From Dyella_B nitratireducens (GTDB lineage: Bacteria > Pseudomonadota > Gammaproteobacteria > Xanthomonadales > Rhodanobacteraceae), in assembly GCF_049532905.1 (NCBI RefSeq), contig NZ_CP064032.1:1984001-2048000 (forward strand): a stretch of DNA of 64,000 bases, written 5' to 3'. Both the position numbers and the translations under genes were made by a program. How positions within the stretch are numbered: the stretch's first letter is position 1; every line of letters begins with the position of its first letter. The notes below the pieces were generated by a model. The model had not been told where the DNA came from, searched no databases, and saw nothing but the letters and a program-made list of their open reading frames with translations. Of the stretch, positions 53,816 to 61,269 are shown piece after piece.

Positions 53816-54535
53816 ATGACTGATCAGAAAACCATTGCCATCTTCGGCGCCGGCACCGGACTTGGTGCATCCCTGGCCCATCGTTTCGGGCGCGAAGGCT
53901 ATCGCGTGGCGCTTGTCGCTCGCCGAGCGGGACCGCTGCAAGAGCGTGTCGCCGAATTGGCCGGCGCAGGCATCGAGGCGGCAGCCTTTGCCGCCGACCT
54001 CGCTCATACCGACCGCATCCCTGCGCTGGTCGAGGCGATTGAGAAACGGTTCGGCTCGATCGACGTCGCCGTCTACGCGCCAGTCCCCTCTGATATCGGC
54101 TTCGTGCCCGCCTTGGAACTCGACGCATCGATGCTGCAATCCATGGCCAACCTCTTCACCTTCTCACCCGTCGAGGTCTCGCATGCCGTTTTGCCCGGCA
54201 TGCTGACGCGTGGTGACGGCGCGGTCGTCGTCGTCGGGGGGCTCACCGCCGTGGTCCCCATGCCTGGCATGAGCGGCGTTGGGCCGTTGATGGCTGCCGC
54301 GCGCAACTATGTCTTCACCCTCAATGCTGAAGTGATGCCCAAAGGTGTCTATGCCGGGACATTGAATATCGGTGCCGCCATCGATCGCTCCGCGGGGCTT
54401 CGCGCATTGACCGCCAAGGGCGTGACGTTGGACCCACGCTTCCCCGTGATCGATCCCGACGACATCGCCCAGGAGATCTGGACCCTGGTGACGAAACGAG
54501 ATCGCGTCGAGTCGATTCTTCCGGCCGCAGCGTGA
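53816..54535 (+). CDS. Short-chain dehydrogenase/reductase
   Basis: A 239-residue NAD(P)-dependent oxidoreductase with the SDR nucleotide motif GAGTGLGASLA and basic residues after it (LVARRAG) that suggest NADPH. The usual catalytic YxxxK is not seen: the corresponding region reads GPLMAAARNYVFTLNAE, without the Lys four residues after a Tyr, so it may be a non-classical SDR or a binding protein. ACAGGAATTGTC precedes the ATG. Divergent from the HxlR regulator and likely induced through it. Confidence 0.82.
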   Translation: MTDQKTIAIFGAGTGLGASLAHRFGREGYRVALVARRAGPLQERVAELAGAGIEAAAFAADLAHTDRIPALVEAIEKRFGSIDVAVYAPVPSDIGFVPALELDASMLQSMANLFTFSPVEVSHAVLPGMLTRGDGAVVVVGGLTAVVPMPGMSGVGPLMAAARNYVFTLNAEVMPKGVYAGTLNIGAAIDRSAGLRALTAKGVTLDPRFPVIDPDDIAQEIWTLVTKRDRVESILPAAA

Positions 54536-54578
54536 TCGTGGTTTCAGCTCCATCTGCTTGCGCGGGGTCACCCGCGCC

Positions 54579-55454
54579 TTATTTCCCACGTAGACAAGTG
54601 TTGAAAAAGTCGAGCACGCGCACCTGATAGTCAGCCCCGACATATCCATATAGGTCAACATGTCTGGCTCCGTGCACCACCCATAGCTGCTTGGATCCTG
54701 TCGCCGCATGGAACATCGCGTAGGACTCGGCCATCGTTGTGTCCCGATCACGATCGCCCACGATCAATAGCTTGGGCATCGACAGATGGCCGATGTGCTC
54801 GATCGGGCGCAATTGGTCCGGATAAATGTCCAGATGAGCGTGCAAAGTCATCAGCAGAACCGGGGCCAGCCATGGCCCTATAGGCCCTAGGTGGATAGCC
54901 AGCCTGTCCTCCGTTGCCTGCTGGATTGTTGGATAGACCTGTTCCAATACCACCGCATCGGCATCGACGTCGGGCTCGGCAAGAATCGTGGCGGCTCCGC
55001 CCATGGATGTGCCAATGACGCCCACGTGCTCGCCCGGAAGCCGTTGATGGATATACCGCAGCGATGCCTTTACGTCTTCCGCTTCGCGATAACCGAAAGT
55101 AATGGCCTTACCGGGGCTCTCACCTGCTGCCTGGAAGTCGATCAACAACACTGCGTAGCCGGCTGCATGCAGGAACCGGGCACGGTTGATCATCGCCCGC
55201 CGATCAGCGCGAACGCCGTGCAGCAATAGAACAGCACCCTGCCCTTTAGTGCCGGCAACAAACCAACCGTGGATCGGCTCCCCGCTTGCATCAGGAAAGA
55301 CGATCGCCTGAGCGGGAAGATCAGACGGTGGCGCTCCAACAAAACTTTGCATGGGACTGATGAGATACGAACCGGCAACCCACAGGCCAACAAGCGCAAG
55401 AGATGCCATCAGCGCCAAGAAGAAAAGCCAGTTTGAGATTTGTCTCTTACGCAT
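54579..55454 (-). CDS. Membrane-anchored alpha/beta hydrolase
   Basis: A 291-residue hydrolase with an N-terminal membrane anchor (NWLFFLALMASLALVGLWVA) facing the periplasm. The core has VLLLHGVRADRR (oxyanion), GYREAEDVKASLRYIHQRLP, the nucleophile Ser in GVIGTSMGGAATI, an acid in IVGDRDRDTT and the His in VVHGARHVDLYGY. This is the FrsA/BEM46-like group of serine hydrolases. The substrate is unknown. No close operon partner; it converges with the dehydrogenase gene at 53816-54535. Confidence 0.86.
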   Translation of the reverse strand: MRKRQISNWLFFLALMASLALVGLWVAGSYLISPMQSFVGAPPSDLPAQAIVFPDASGEPIHGWFVAGTKGQGAVLLLHGVRADRRAMINRARFLHAAGYAVLLIDFQAAGESPGKAITFGYREAEDVKASLRYIHQRLPGEHVGVIGTSMGGAATILAEPDVDADAVVLEQVYPTIQQATEDRLAIHLGPIGPWLAPVLLMTLHAHLDIYPDQLRPIEHIGHLSMPKLLIVGDRDRDTTMAESYAMFHAATGSKQLWVVHGARHVDLYGYVGADYQVRVLDFFNTCLRGK

Positions 55455-55604
55455 CGTCCATGCCCTTAAAGGGTGCGCTCGCCTTGGCCTTTCTTCTGCG
55501 CTCTTCGTATGGCGTCATCTGCGGTCTCAGCGGCTACGGTTTCCATCATCTTAGAAAGTCGAAGCCGCTCAATCGATAACGAGTATTTGCTTTTATGCCG
55601 TGTC

Positions 55605-55913
55605 TCAAAAGTTGCCCCAAGCAAAACATGCGACAAGCACAGCAAAAGGCAGCAAAGCCAAAATAGTGGCGGCCAATGCTCTACGTCTTGCATCCTTGAA
55701 GGCAAAGCCAGCAAACCAAAGCGAAGCTCCTATAGAAGCTACTCCTATAACCATCATAAGCGTGGCCCTTGCATAGTATGCATCTCGCCACGCCGCCGGA
55801 GTGCCAGAGCCAAAATCCTCTATCGATACCGAATATCCATGGCCTGCCAGGATCCAGCCCGCAATAATCAGCAACAAGGCCAGATTGGCACTGGTACTTG
55901 GCTTCAACGGCAC
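55605..55913 (-). CDS. Small membrane protein, unknown
   Basis: A 102-residue protein with three hydrophobic segments: LALLLIIAGWILAGHGYSV, TLMMVIGVASIGASLWFAGF and LAATILALLPFAVLVACFAW. The loops carry positive charges (KDARRRAL), consistent with an inner-membrane protein. No family was recognised. Local base composition is less GC-rich than in the neighbours. The gaps on both sides (55455-55604 and 55914-56055) show nothing. Confidence 0.6.
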   Translation of the reverse strand: MPLKPSTSANLALLLIIAGWILAGHGYSVSIEDFGSGTPAAWRDAYYARATLMMVIGVASIGASLWFAGFAFKDARRRALAATILALLPFAVLVACFAWGNF

Positions 55914-56055
55914 TTCTCCTATCTCTTGTACGTCTACAAAGCACGAAGGCCCGCGCGGGGTCGAACGCGGATACTCAACAACGACGCCGGAGCAAGGTTA
56001 GTCGACAAGCCAGCCTGCAGTTGACCGCAGGCTGGCACGCATGTCGTGATTGACG

Positions 56056-56763
56056 TCAATGTGACTTGCCGGCTGTGTTCGCCAAAGCCGGCCCACTGAA
56101 CTCGGCCTCAATGGTCACGTCGATCAAATCACCCACCCCCATGGTTGAGCCCGGCGCAGGCACACCAAATCCCATATCGAAATCCGAGCGCTTGAAGGTT
56201 CCATGCGCGGAAAATCCGATGCGCGCGTGCGGGTCCATGTTAGGTATGCCGCCATACCCACCGTTGTAAGAGGCGGTTAGAACCAATGGGCGAGTGACAC
56301 CGTGCAGATCCAAGGTACCCGAGATTTCAAACGTCTTGGCACCGGTCATGCGAATGCTGTCCGAGCGGAAAACGATCTTGGGAAATTTCGCTGTATCGAG
56401 GAGCTTGGGCCCTTTCACGATATCGAGGCACATCTTTGGTGCCGCGTCCATTTGCAGCGATGCGGATTCGATGGTGGCCTCCAGCTTGGAGGCCGGTATG
56501 TTGTCTGGATCAAACGTCAATGTCGCATCGAAACTGCTAAAGCGCGTGGTGTAAGTCGAAAACCCCATATGGCTTACACGAAGCTGAAGGCTCGCATGGG
56601 CTTTGTCGATGTGGTACACGCCGGCGGGTGGTGCCGTTACGGGGGGCATGGCAGGCGGCGCGGACGTGTCGGCGGCGCGAGATGCCGCGCAATACACACC
56701 AAGCAAGATGGCAACCGCGCTGGCCGCAATTGGCTGAAAAACGGTTCGGATCGTGTTGTTCAT
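56056..56763 (-). CDS. YceI-family periplasmic protein
   Basis: A 235-residue exported lipocalin-like protein. The signal peptide is about 1-30 (QPIAASAVAILLGVYCAAS RAADTS, cleavage after RAA). The YceI domain begins GVYHIDKAHASLQLRVSHMG and contains RFSSFDATLTFDPDNIPASK, KIVFRSDSIRM, SGTLDLHGVTRPLVL and ARIGFSAHGTFKRSDFDMGF. YceI proteins bind isoprenoid chains and are linked to stress responses and polyisoprenoid transport; the ligand here is unknown. No obvious operon partner. Confidence 0.93.
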   Translation of the reverse strand: MNNTIRTVFQPIAASAVAILLGVYCAASRAADTSAPPAMPPVTAPPAGVYHIDKAHASLQLRVSHMGFSTYTTRFSSFDATLTFDPDNIPASKLEATIESASLQMDAAPKMCLDIVKGPKLLDTAKFPKIVFRSDSIRMTGAKTFEISGTLDLHGVTRPLVLTASYNGGYGGIPNMDPHARIGFSAHGTFKRSDFDMGFGVPAPGSTMGVGDLIDVTIEAEFSGPALANTAGKSH

Positions 56764-56989
56764 GGCAAGTCATTCCGTATCAAGTTGAAGTATCTCCATC
56801 AGGGCTGTCAGCGCGGATGATCGCCATCCACGTTCCATAACCTGCGCCCCTTTCGGGGCTCCGTGTGTCGTACGCCTTGGCTGCGCACGCTTTCATCGAT
56901 GCAACGAACGACTGCTGGACAAATCGACACGAGTCGGCGCCTACCTCGCAAAATGTTCTAAAAGCGACCCAAGTCAACGGTGATCTTAC
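56764..56989. other. Gap before SDR remnant
   Basis: No gene was seen. A short hairpin GCCCC-TTTC-GGGGC lies at 56846-56859, without a T-run. The larger gap 56764-57181 contains the SDR remnant listed separately. Confidence 0.4.
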
Positions 56990-57105
56990 AGATTACCTTG
57001 ACGTCGGTCGTGGCGTTCCTGGGCTCCGATGACGCGTCGTTCGTTTCGGGTCACGGATTGCTCGTCGATGCCGGGTACCAGACGCGGATAAACCTGATCA
57101 CGTAG
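56990..57105 (+). pseudogene. Remnant of a short-chain dehydrogenase C-terminus
   Basis: In the + frame ending at TAG (57103-57105) the sequence reads VAFLGSDDASFVSGHGLLVD, then AGYQTR, the characteristic end of a classical SDR (SxxASFVTGxxLxVDGGY). It is preceded by no matching upstream part; codons further left do not continue the SDR. So only about the last 30-40 residues survive. It was probably left by deletion or recombination of an oxidoreductase gene here. Confidence 0.65.
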
Positions 57106-57181
57106 CCCTTTTGGAAAGATGACAGTCAAAGACCGCCGGCTCGGTGCCAGCAAGGCCGATGTGAGAATCTCCAAGCGCTAT

Positions 57182-57595
57182 CTACGTGCGCTTCTTACCT
57201 TCTTCCTTGTCAAAGCGTACCCGAGCAGCTTCGATCGCCGGACGATTGCTCAAAGCCCACGTCGACAGAGCCTTGAGCGGTCGGATGAGTGAACGCCCCA
57301 GTTCGGTCAACTCGTACTCGACCTTTGGCGGAATCGTCGGATAAGCAGTTCGCGTAACCAGCCCGTCACGCTCCAATCCGCGGAGCGTCACCGTCAGCAT
57401 TCGGTGCGACACGCCTCCAATAATGTGCATGACGGCGTTGAAACGCATGGGGCCCTTAGACAAGGTGTCAATCACCATCACTGTCCATTTATCGCCGATG
57501 CGATCCAGCACCTGCCCAACCGCTCGGCAATCCGCGGGGTCATGATTCTCATTGTCTACAGCCGATTTGGTGGCCGCTCGAAGTTTTGTCATCAC
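57182..57595 (-). CDS. HxlR-family transcriptional regulator
   Basis: A 137-residue regulator with the HxlR core IGDKWTVMVIDTLSKGPMRF, NAVMHIIGGVSHRMLTVTLR, LERDGLVTRTAYPTIPPKVE and YELTELGRSLIRPLKALSTW. Cys in PADCRAVGQVL is in the redox-sensing position. It is divergent from the NmrA-type oxidoreductase at 57723 with a 17-bp palindrome in the gap, the expected operator. It is similar in kind to the regulator at 53307. Confidence 0.9.
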   Translation of the reverse strand: MMTKLRAATKSAVDNENHDPADCRAVGQVLDRIGDKWTVMVIDTLSKGPMRFNAVMHIIGGVSHRMLTVTLRGLERDGLVTRTAYPTIPPKVEYELTELGRSLIRPLKALSTWALSNRPAIEAARVRFDKEEGKKRT

Positions 57596-57683
57596 CTTCT
57601 CCGCGTTGCATTACGCACTCTGGTGTTCGTTAGGCCTCTTGCCGTGCGTTCTTGTGGACCTTCTCAACATCCACCAAAGTTGC

Positions 57684-57700
57684 ACGAACTTTTTGTTCGT
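57684..57700. promoter_or_regulatory. HxlR operator
   Basis: ACGAAC-TTTTT-GTTCGT is a perfect inverted repeat with a 5-base spacer, 22 bp before the oxidoreductase start and 88 bp from the HxlR start. A further half-site-like GTTCGTTA lies at 57624. Likely HxlR binding site. Confidence 0.65.
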
Positions 57701-57722
57701 AACGATGGGAAGGTTATCAGAG

Positions 57723-58574
57723 ATGAAGATTGGCATCAGCGGCGCAAGCGGCCAACTCGGCCAGGCAGTCGTGGCCGAACTGCTTCAGCGAAGCGGTGGT
57801 CACCATATAGTGGGGATATCGCGCACACCGGAGCGCGTGCCGAATAGTTCTGCCGAGGGCCGGCATGGCGATTTCGACGCACCTGAGACCCTCATAAGTG
57901 CCTATCGGGGGCTCGATCGTCTATTGCTTATTCCCAGCGCTGAGTTGCGCCCCGGTGTACGTGGCCGACAGTTGAAGGACGCCATCGACGCTGCCCTCGC
58001 AGCAGGCGTGAAGCACCTCTTCCTGGTGTCCGCCGCCGGCACGCGCCAAACGGCGCAACCCCATTTGCGTGAGGCTTACTGGAGCGCCGAACAGCACCTG
58101 ATCAGGACCGCGCCTGTCTGGACCATCCTGAGGATGAATTACTACGCAGAAGCCATGGCGCAAGAAATCCAGATGTCGCTCGGCATGGGCATGCTGACGG
58201 GCCTTGGGGACGAACGCGTGGCCTATGTCTCGCGCGATGATCTGGCTGCAGCCGCAGCCGGCTCACTACTGAGTGAAGGGCATGAGGGTGCAATCTACAA
58301 CGGGACAGGCCCTGCCGTCCTCAGTGGCGCCGAGCGAGCGGCCATAGCATCGGACATCCTGAGCAAGACCCTCGGCTATGCGGTGATTAGCGAAGAACAG
58401 CTTCGTAGTGGTCTGTCACAGGCCGGCCTGCCCGAGCCCATCATTGAAGCGCTCGTCGAAATAAAGACGAACTTCGTCCGGGGCGACTTCGACATTCTGA
58501 CAAGTGATGTTGAGCGACTTTCGGGTCGCCCACCTAAGTCGCTGCGCGATGTCCTCGCTACCGCATTGTCGTGA
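57723..58574 (+). CDS. NmrA-like NAD(P)-binding oxidoreductase
   Basis: A 283-residue atypical SDR of the NmrA/QorB group. The nucleotide motif is GISGASGQLGQAVVAEL with NADPH-type VGISRTPERV, then ISAYRGLDRLLLIPSAELRP and GVKHLFLVSAAGTRQT, LRMNYYAEAMAQ. QorB-type members reduce quinones; others sense the NADP redox state. The ATG at 57723 follows GGGAAGGTTATC; a longer frame from 57552 is rejected. The next oxidoreductase starts 7 bp after its stop, so they form an operon under the HxlR regulator. Confidence 0.9.
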   Translation: MKIGISGASGQLGQAVVAELLQRSGGHHIVGISRTPERVPNSSAEGRHGDFDAPETLISAYRGLDRLLLIPSAELRPGVRGRQLKDAIDAALAAGVKHLFLVSAAGTRQTAQPHLREAYWSAEQHLIRTAPVWTILRMNYYAEAMAQEIQMSLGMGMLTGLGDERVAYVSRDDLAAAAAGSLLSEGHEGAIYNGTGPAVLSGAERAAIASDILSKTLGYAVISEEQLRSGLSQAGLPEPIIEALVEIKTNFVRGDFDILTSDVERLSGRPPKSLRDVLATALS

Positions 58575-58581
58575 GAACCCT

Positions 58582-59517
58582 ATGAAGAGAATACAGTTCC
58601 ATCGTTATGGCGGTCCGGCCGAGATGCGTTTGGAAGAGTATCGATTGCCGGAACTGGCCGATGACGAAATTCTGGTTCGAGTCAAAGCTGCATCAATCAA
58701 TCCTGTCGACTGGAAAATTCGGCAGGGCGCCATGAAGCTCATGACTGGCCGGACCTTTCCTCGCGGCATGGGACAAGATTTCTCCGGCGTCGTTGAAGGT
58801 GTTGGCAAGGGCGTGAAGCGTTTCAAGATCGGCGATGACGTCCTCGGCTCGACCCCCGTAAAAACGTCCGGCTCCTTTGCGGAGACGCTGATCACCAAAG
58901 AGGCGCTTGCCGTCGTAAAGCCCACCGATTTGTCACATGAAGAAGCTGCGACGCTGCCGGTCGCGGCTTCAACAGCTTGGATTGCGCTCATGCAAAAAGC
59001 CAGGCTGAAATCAGGACAAATGATCTTCATCAACGGCGCTTACGGGGCGGTCGGACAAGCGGCAACACAGATCGCAAAAGCCGTAGGCGCCTTCGTAGTG
59101 GGGCGTGTGAACGCAGAGTCTATGATTGGCGCCAAAGCTATCGGAGTGGATGCCGTCCTCGACTACACGCAAACCATTCCAGATGATCTGCAGGGTAACT
59201 TTGATGCCGTATTTGACACCCACGGAAGCTTGCCTCCCCGAGATGAGCGCAGACTTCTAAAGCGAGGGGGCGTGATCCTCGACATAAACCCTTCGCCCGC
59301 AAAAATGGTTCGCATTCTTCTCTCGAGCTCTCGCAAGTTCGTCATGGGTAAACAAGACGAGGCAACGATGCGAGAAGTGGTCGACCTTGCCAGCAAGGGA
59401 ATACTGAAACTCTCGGTTGGCCGCGCGGTTCGATTGCATGAAGGGATCGAACTGATCCGACATCTGGAGAGCGGGAGTCGCATTAACGGTAAAGGCCTGA
59501 TCGTAATGGATGCCTAG
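58582..59517 (+). CDS. Zinc-independent MDR oxidoreductase (quinone reductase-like)
   Basis: A 311-residue NADPH-dependent oxidoreductase: N-terminal KRIQFHRYGGPAEMRLEEYR, then AASINPVDWKIRQGAMK, MGQDFSGVVEGVG, the nucleotide motif INGAYGAVGQAATQIAKAVGA and C-terminal VGRAVRLHEGIELIRHLESG. No zinc ligands. It follows the NmrA gene by 7 bp with no ribosome site of note (GAGAACCCT). Likely induced together by the HxlR regulator in response to electrophiles or quinones. Confidence 0.89.
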   Translation: MKRIQFHRYGGPAEMRLEEYRLPELADDEILVRVKAASINPVDWKIRQGAMKLMTGRTFPRGMGQDFSGVVEGVGKGVKRFKIGDDVLGSTPVKTSGSFAETLITKEALAVVKPTDLSHEEAATLPVAASTAWIALMQKARLKSGQMIFINGAYGAVGQAATQIAKAVGAFVVGRVNAESMIGAKAIGVDAVLDYTQTIPDDLQGNFDAVFDTHGSLPPRDERRLLKRGGVILDINPSPAKMVRILLSSSRKFVMGKQDEATMREVVDLASKGILKLSVGRAVRLHEGIELIRHLESGSRINGKGLIVMDA

Positions 59518-59680
59518 GTCCCTCGTTGCCCCAGAACTTCGAAGACCGGTCAGGTGAGCATCGGTGCCTCTCCCTATGGGGAATGCATTCGGGCGTTGCG
59601 TTTTTGCGCACGCTTGCGCGAATACGCGTCGGATGCATTCGATAACTTGCGGCGGAAATTGCGGAAGAGTCATGGGCTGG

Positions 59681-59743
59681 TATAGCGCCGGAGTTAAGCA
59701 GCACGCTATTTTTCGCGCTTCCGTTTGGACGAATGGTTAGAGC
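59681..59743 (-). other. Integron attC site 1
   Basis: Read on the minus strand: CTCTAAC (R''), CATTCGTCCAAAC (L''), then the inner part and GCTTAACTCCGGC (L'), GCTATAC where R' GTTRRRY is expected (two changes). This follows the layout of class 1 integron attC sites such as that of aadA cassettes. The stop codon of the gene at 59737 lies inside CTCTAAC. Confidence 0.72.
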
Positions 59744-60342
59744 TCGCTCCGAGTGAGGAACTGATCGCGCCCTGGCACTCCAATCTTAACAAGCACGTCT
59801 TCCCACCACACACCCAAGTTAACCAACATATCGCTGATCAACATGCTCCCATCAGTCCCCTCACCGTTTTGCATGATGTGAGGGACCGTGCTTATGTTTG
59901 TCGATCCATCCGGATGCTCCATGATGATTTCCGCCACCATCACCTTAAAATTTCTGTCCGGTTTATGAAGGTGAAAATGCTTATTTGAGTTGCAGATTTG
60001 ATGGCAAGCGTTGATGGGCTTGTACAACTCGCGCATAGATAAAAGGAACGCTTTCTCACTGCTGAGCTGGATGTTTCTCAGCGTAGCTCTGGCATTCGAC
60101 ATTAGCTGATGATCCTCGCGAATCGTGTGGTACAACCAGTCAACTAGAGCAAGACTCGTTGAGGCAGCGTTAATTGCAGCGTACAAGCCCGCATCTTGCA
60201 CGTGGAGAACGTCGATGGGCTTTATTCCAACCACAAGTTTCGTGGGTATCGCCTTGAGTAGCTCCACTTCCCAAAGTAGTTTTCTAAGTACCTGCCAGAT
60301 GTTTATAAGACCGAGCGTCCGGTCGCTAGCCTCGATTGCCAT
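59737..60342 (-). CDS. Cassette-borne hypothetical protein
   Basis: A 201-residue protein of unknown function lying between two attC sites, so probably a gene cassette. No signal peptide; mostly helical with a Leu/Ile-rich pattern (LINIWQVLRKLLWEVELLKA, SSEKAFLLSMRELYKPINA). The ending FHLHKPDRNFKVMVAEIIME is distinctive. The ATG at 60342 lies 9 bases after the attC site; a TTG at 60354 is inside the site. Base composition is lower in GC than the flanking genes, consistent with acquisition. Confidence 0.7.
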   Translation of the reverse strand: MAIEASDRTLGLINIWQVLRKLLWEVELLKAIPTKLVVGIKPIDVLHVQDAGLYAAINAASTSLALVDWLYHTIREDHQLMSNARATLRNIQLSSEKAFLLSMRELYKPINACHQICNSNKHFHLHKPDRNFKVMVAEIIMEHPDGSTNISTVPHIMQNGEGTDGSMLISDMLVNLGVWWEDVLVKIGVPGRDQFLTRSEL

Positions 60343-60350
60343 TGAGGGCC

Positions 60351-60406
60351 CCAATGCTTGAGTTAAGAGCCGGCGTAGCCGTCAGCCTTAAACGAATAGT
60401 TAGAGC
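60351..60406 (-). other. Integron attC site 2
   Basis: Read on the minus strand: GCTCTAAC (R''), TATTCGTTTAAG (L''), a centre GCTGACGGCTACGCCGGC, CTTAACTCAAGC (L'), then GCATTGG, one base or so from R'. It is followed by the start of the gene at 60342, and preceded 12 bp away by the stop of the gene at 60419. This is the better of the two sites. Confidence 0.78.
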
Positions 60407-60418
60407 AACGGACACGAC

Positions 60419-60724
60419 CTACAGTCTCATCTCCGATTTGGGCACAAACGAACCAGAAAGACTTGGACGCGGAGCATCACTCGAAGGAGACTGCGAAGGA
60501 ACGAGAATGACAAACAAGTGATCTTCTGGCGCCTGCCGAGGCCGCGCTGCATAGGCCTCGCGAACGTGAGCGCCAGCCTCTACAAGCAAGGCCTCGGCGC
60601 GCTTGGAGACGATGAAGTAAGTGCAGATTGGACAGTGATAATACTTGCGGTTATGTGCGTCGACCCAGTAGTACTCGGCCGATGAGCTACACAGTGGACA
60701 GTCTTGTTTGAAGTATTCCGCCAT
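60419..60724 (-). CDS. Cassette-borne hypothetical protein with zinc-ribbon motif
   Basis: A 101-residue protein with two CxxC pairs, Cys9/Cys12 and Cys31/Cys34 (QDCPLCSSSAEYYWVD and YYHCPICTYF), forming a probable zinc ribbon, followed by RAEALLVEAGAHVREAYAAR and a Ser/Pro-rich tail. GAGGAG lies eight bases before the ATG. Its stop is 13 bp before attC site 2. Unknown function; the zinc ribbon suggests nucleic-acid or protein binding. Confidence 0.7.
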   Translation of the reverse strand: MAEYFKQDCPLCSSSAEYYWVDAHNRKYYHCPICTYFIVSKRAEALLVEAGAHVREAYAARPRQAPEDHLFVILVPSQSPSSDAPRPSLSGSFVPKSEMRL

Positions 60725-60744
60725 TCGTGAAGCTCCTCGCCGAG

Positions 60745-60786
60745 CTCTAACTACTGAATATACAGTTGCGGGCTTCCAGTTAACGA
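60745..60786 (-). other. Possible degenerate attC site 3
   Basis: On the minus strand, CGTTAACTGG...ACTGTATATTCAGTAGTTAGAG: a GTTAGAG R'-like end, an inner ACTG/CAGT dyad and an opposing GTTAAC. The L elements are unclear. If real, it would mark the upstream end of the first cassette. The stretch 60787-60881 shows no gene. Confidence 0.35.
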
Positions 60787-60881
60787 TTCGAGTATAGCCG
60801 GATGTGGAGAGTGTGTTGACTACGCTAGCAACCTGGCTAGGTTCTCAGCCGCGAGCAGAAACGGCGCCGTGGCCGACTTGT

Positions 60882-61260
60882 TCATCCGCGGAAGTGATCG
60901 TGCAATTGACTCAACATGTCGACATAAGTAAGCAGACGGGCGTGGGAAAAGGTATCTATAAGCAATGCTCCAAAGAACATCGCTGTAAGACCCAATGAAA
61001 GACCTTGAAAGCAGCCCCTCTGGAGAAGAGAGATAGCAAAACTGAAGCGGCCATCAATATCGTCCACGCAGGCCGAGCAAATGCATAGTATTCCTGATCG
61101 TTCGTCGCTTTGTTAAGAGTTCGGTCAAGCACCTGCGTTGGGTTTTGTCGATATTCGATTTCCAGCTTTGCGGCTGCAGTAGGCCTTGAAATCAAGGCAT
61201 AGCCATAGCCAAGGTTCATCAGCACCAACAAGCATGCAGACCTTGAATGAAGTCCATCAC
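60882..61260 (-). pseudogene. Frameshifted small membrane protein gene
   Basis: Starting at the ATG at 61260, which has AAGGGGG just upstream, the frame gives MDFIQGLHAC and then stops. Shifting frame at about 61235 continues as LLVLMNLGYGYALISRPTAA and a helix WTILMAASVLLSLFSRG. A second shift at about 61020 continues as FQGLSLGLTAMFFGALLIDT to the stop at 60882. Together these make one plausible protein of about 125 residues with three membrane segments. It looks like a broken gene; sequencing error at both sites is the alternative. It lies directly downstream of the acyltransferase. Confidence 0.5.
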
Positions 61261-61269
61261 GCGCCCCCT

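Noticed and set aside
59518..59680. Short + strand coding remnant after the MDR gene
   Set aside because: An Arg/Leu-rich frame ends at about 59684 but resembles no family; left as unassigned sequence.
60804..60998. Small + strand gene between the cassette and the membrane pseudogene
   Set aside because: No ribosome site, no domain, and it overlaps the minus-strand membrane gene remnant.
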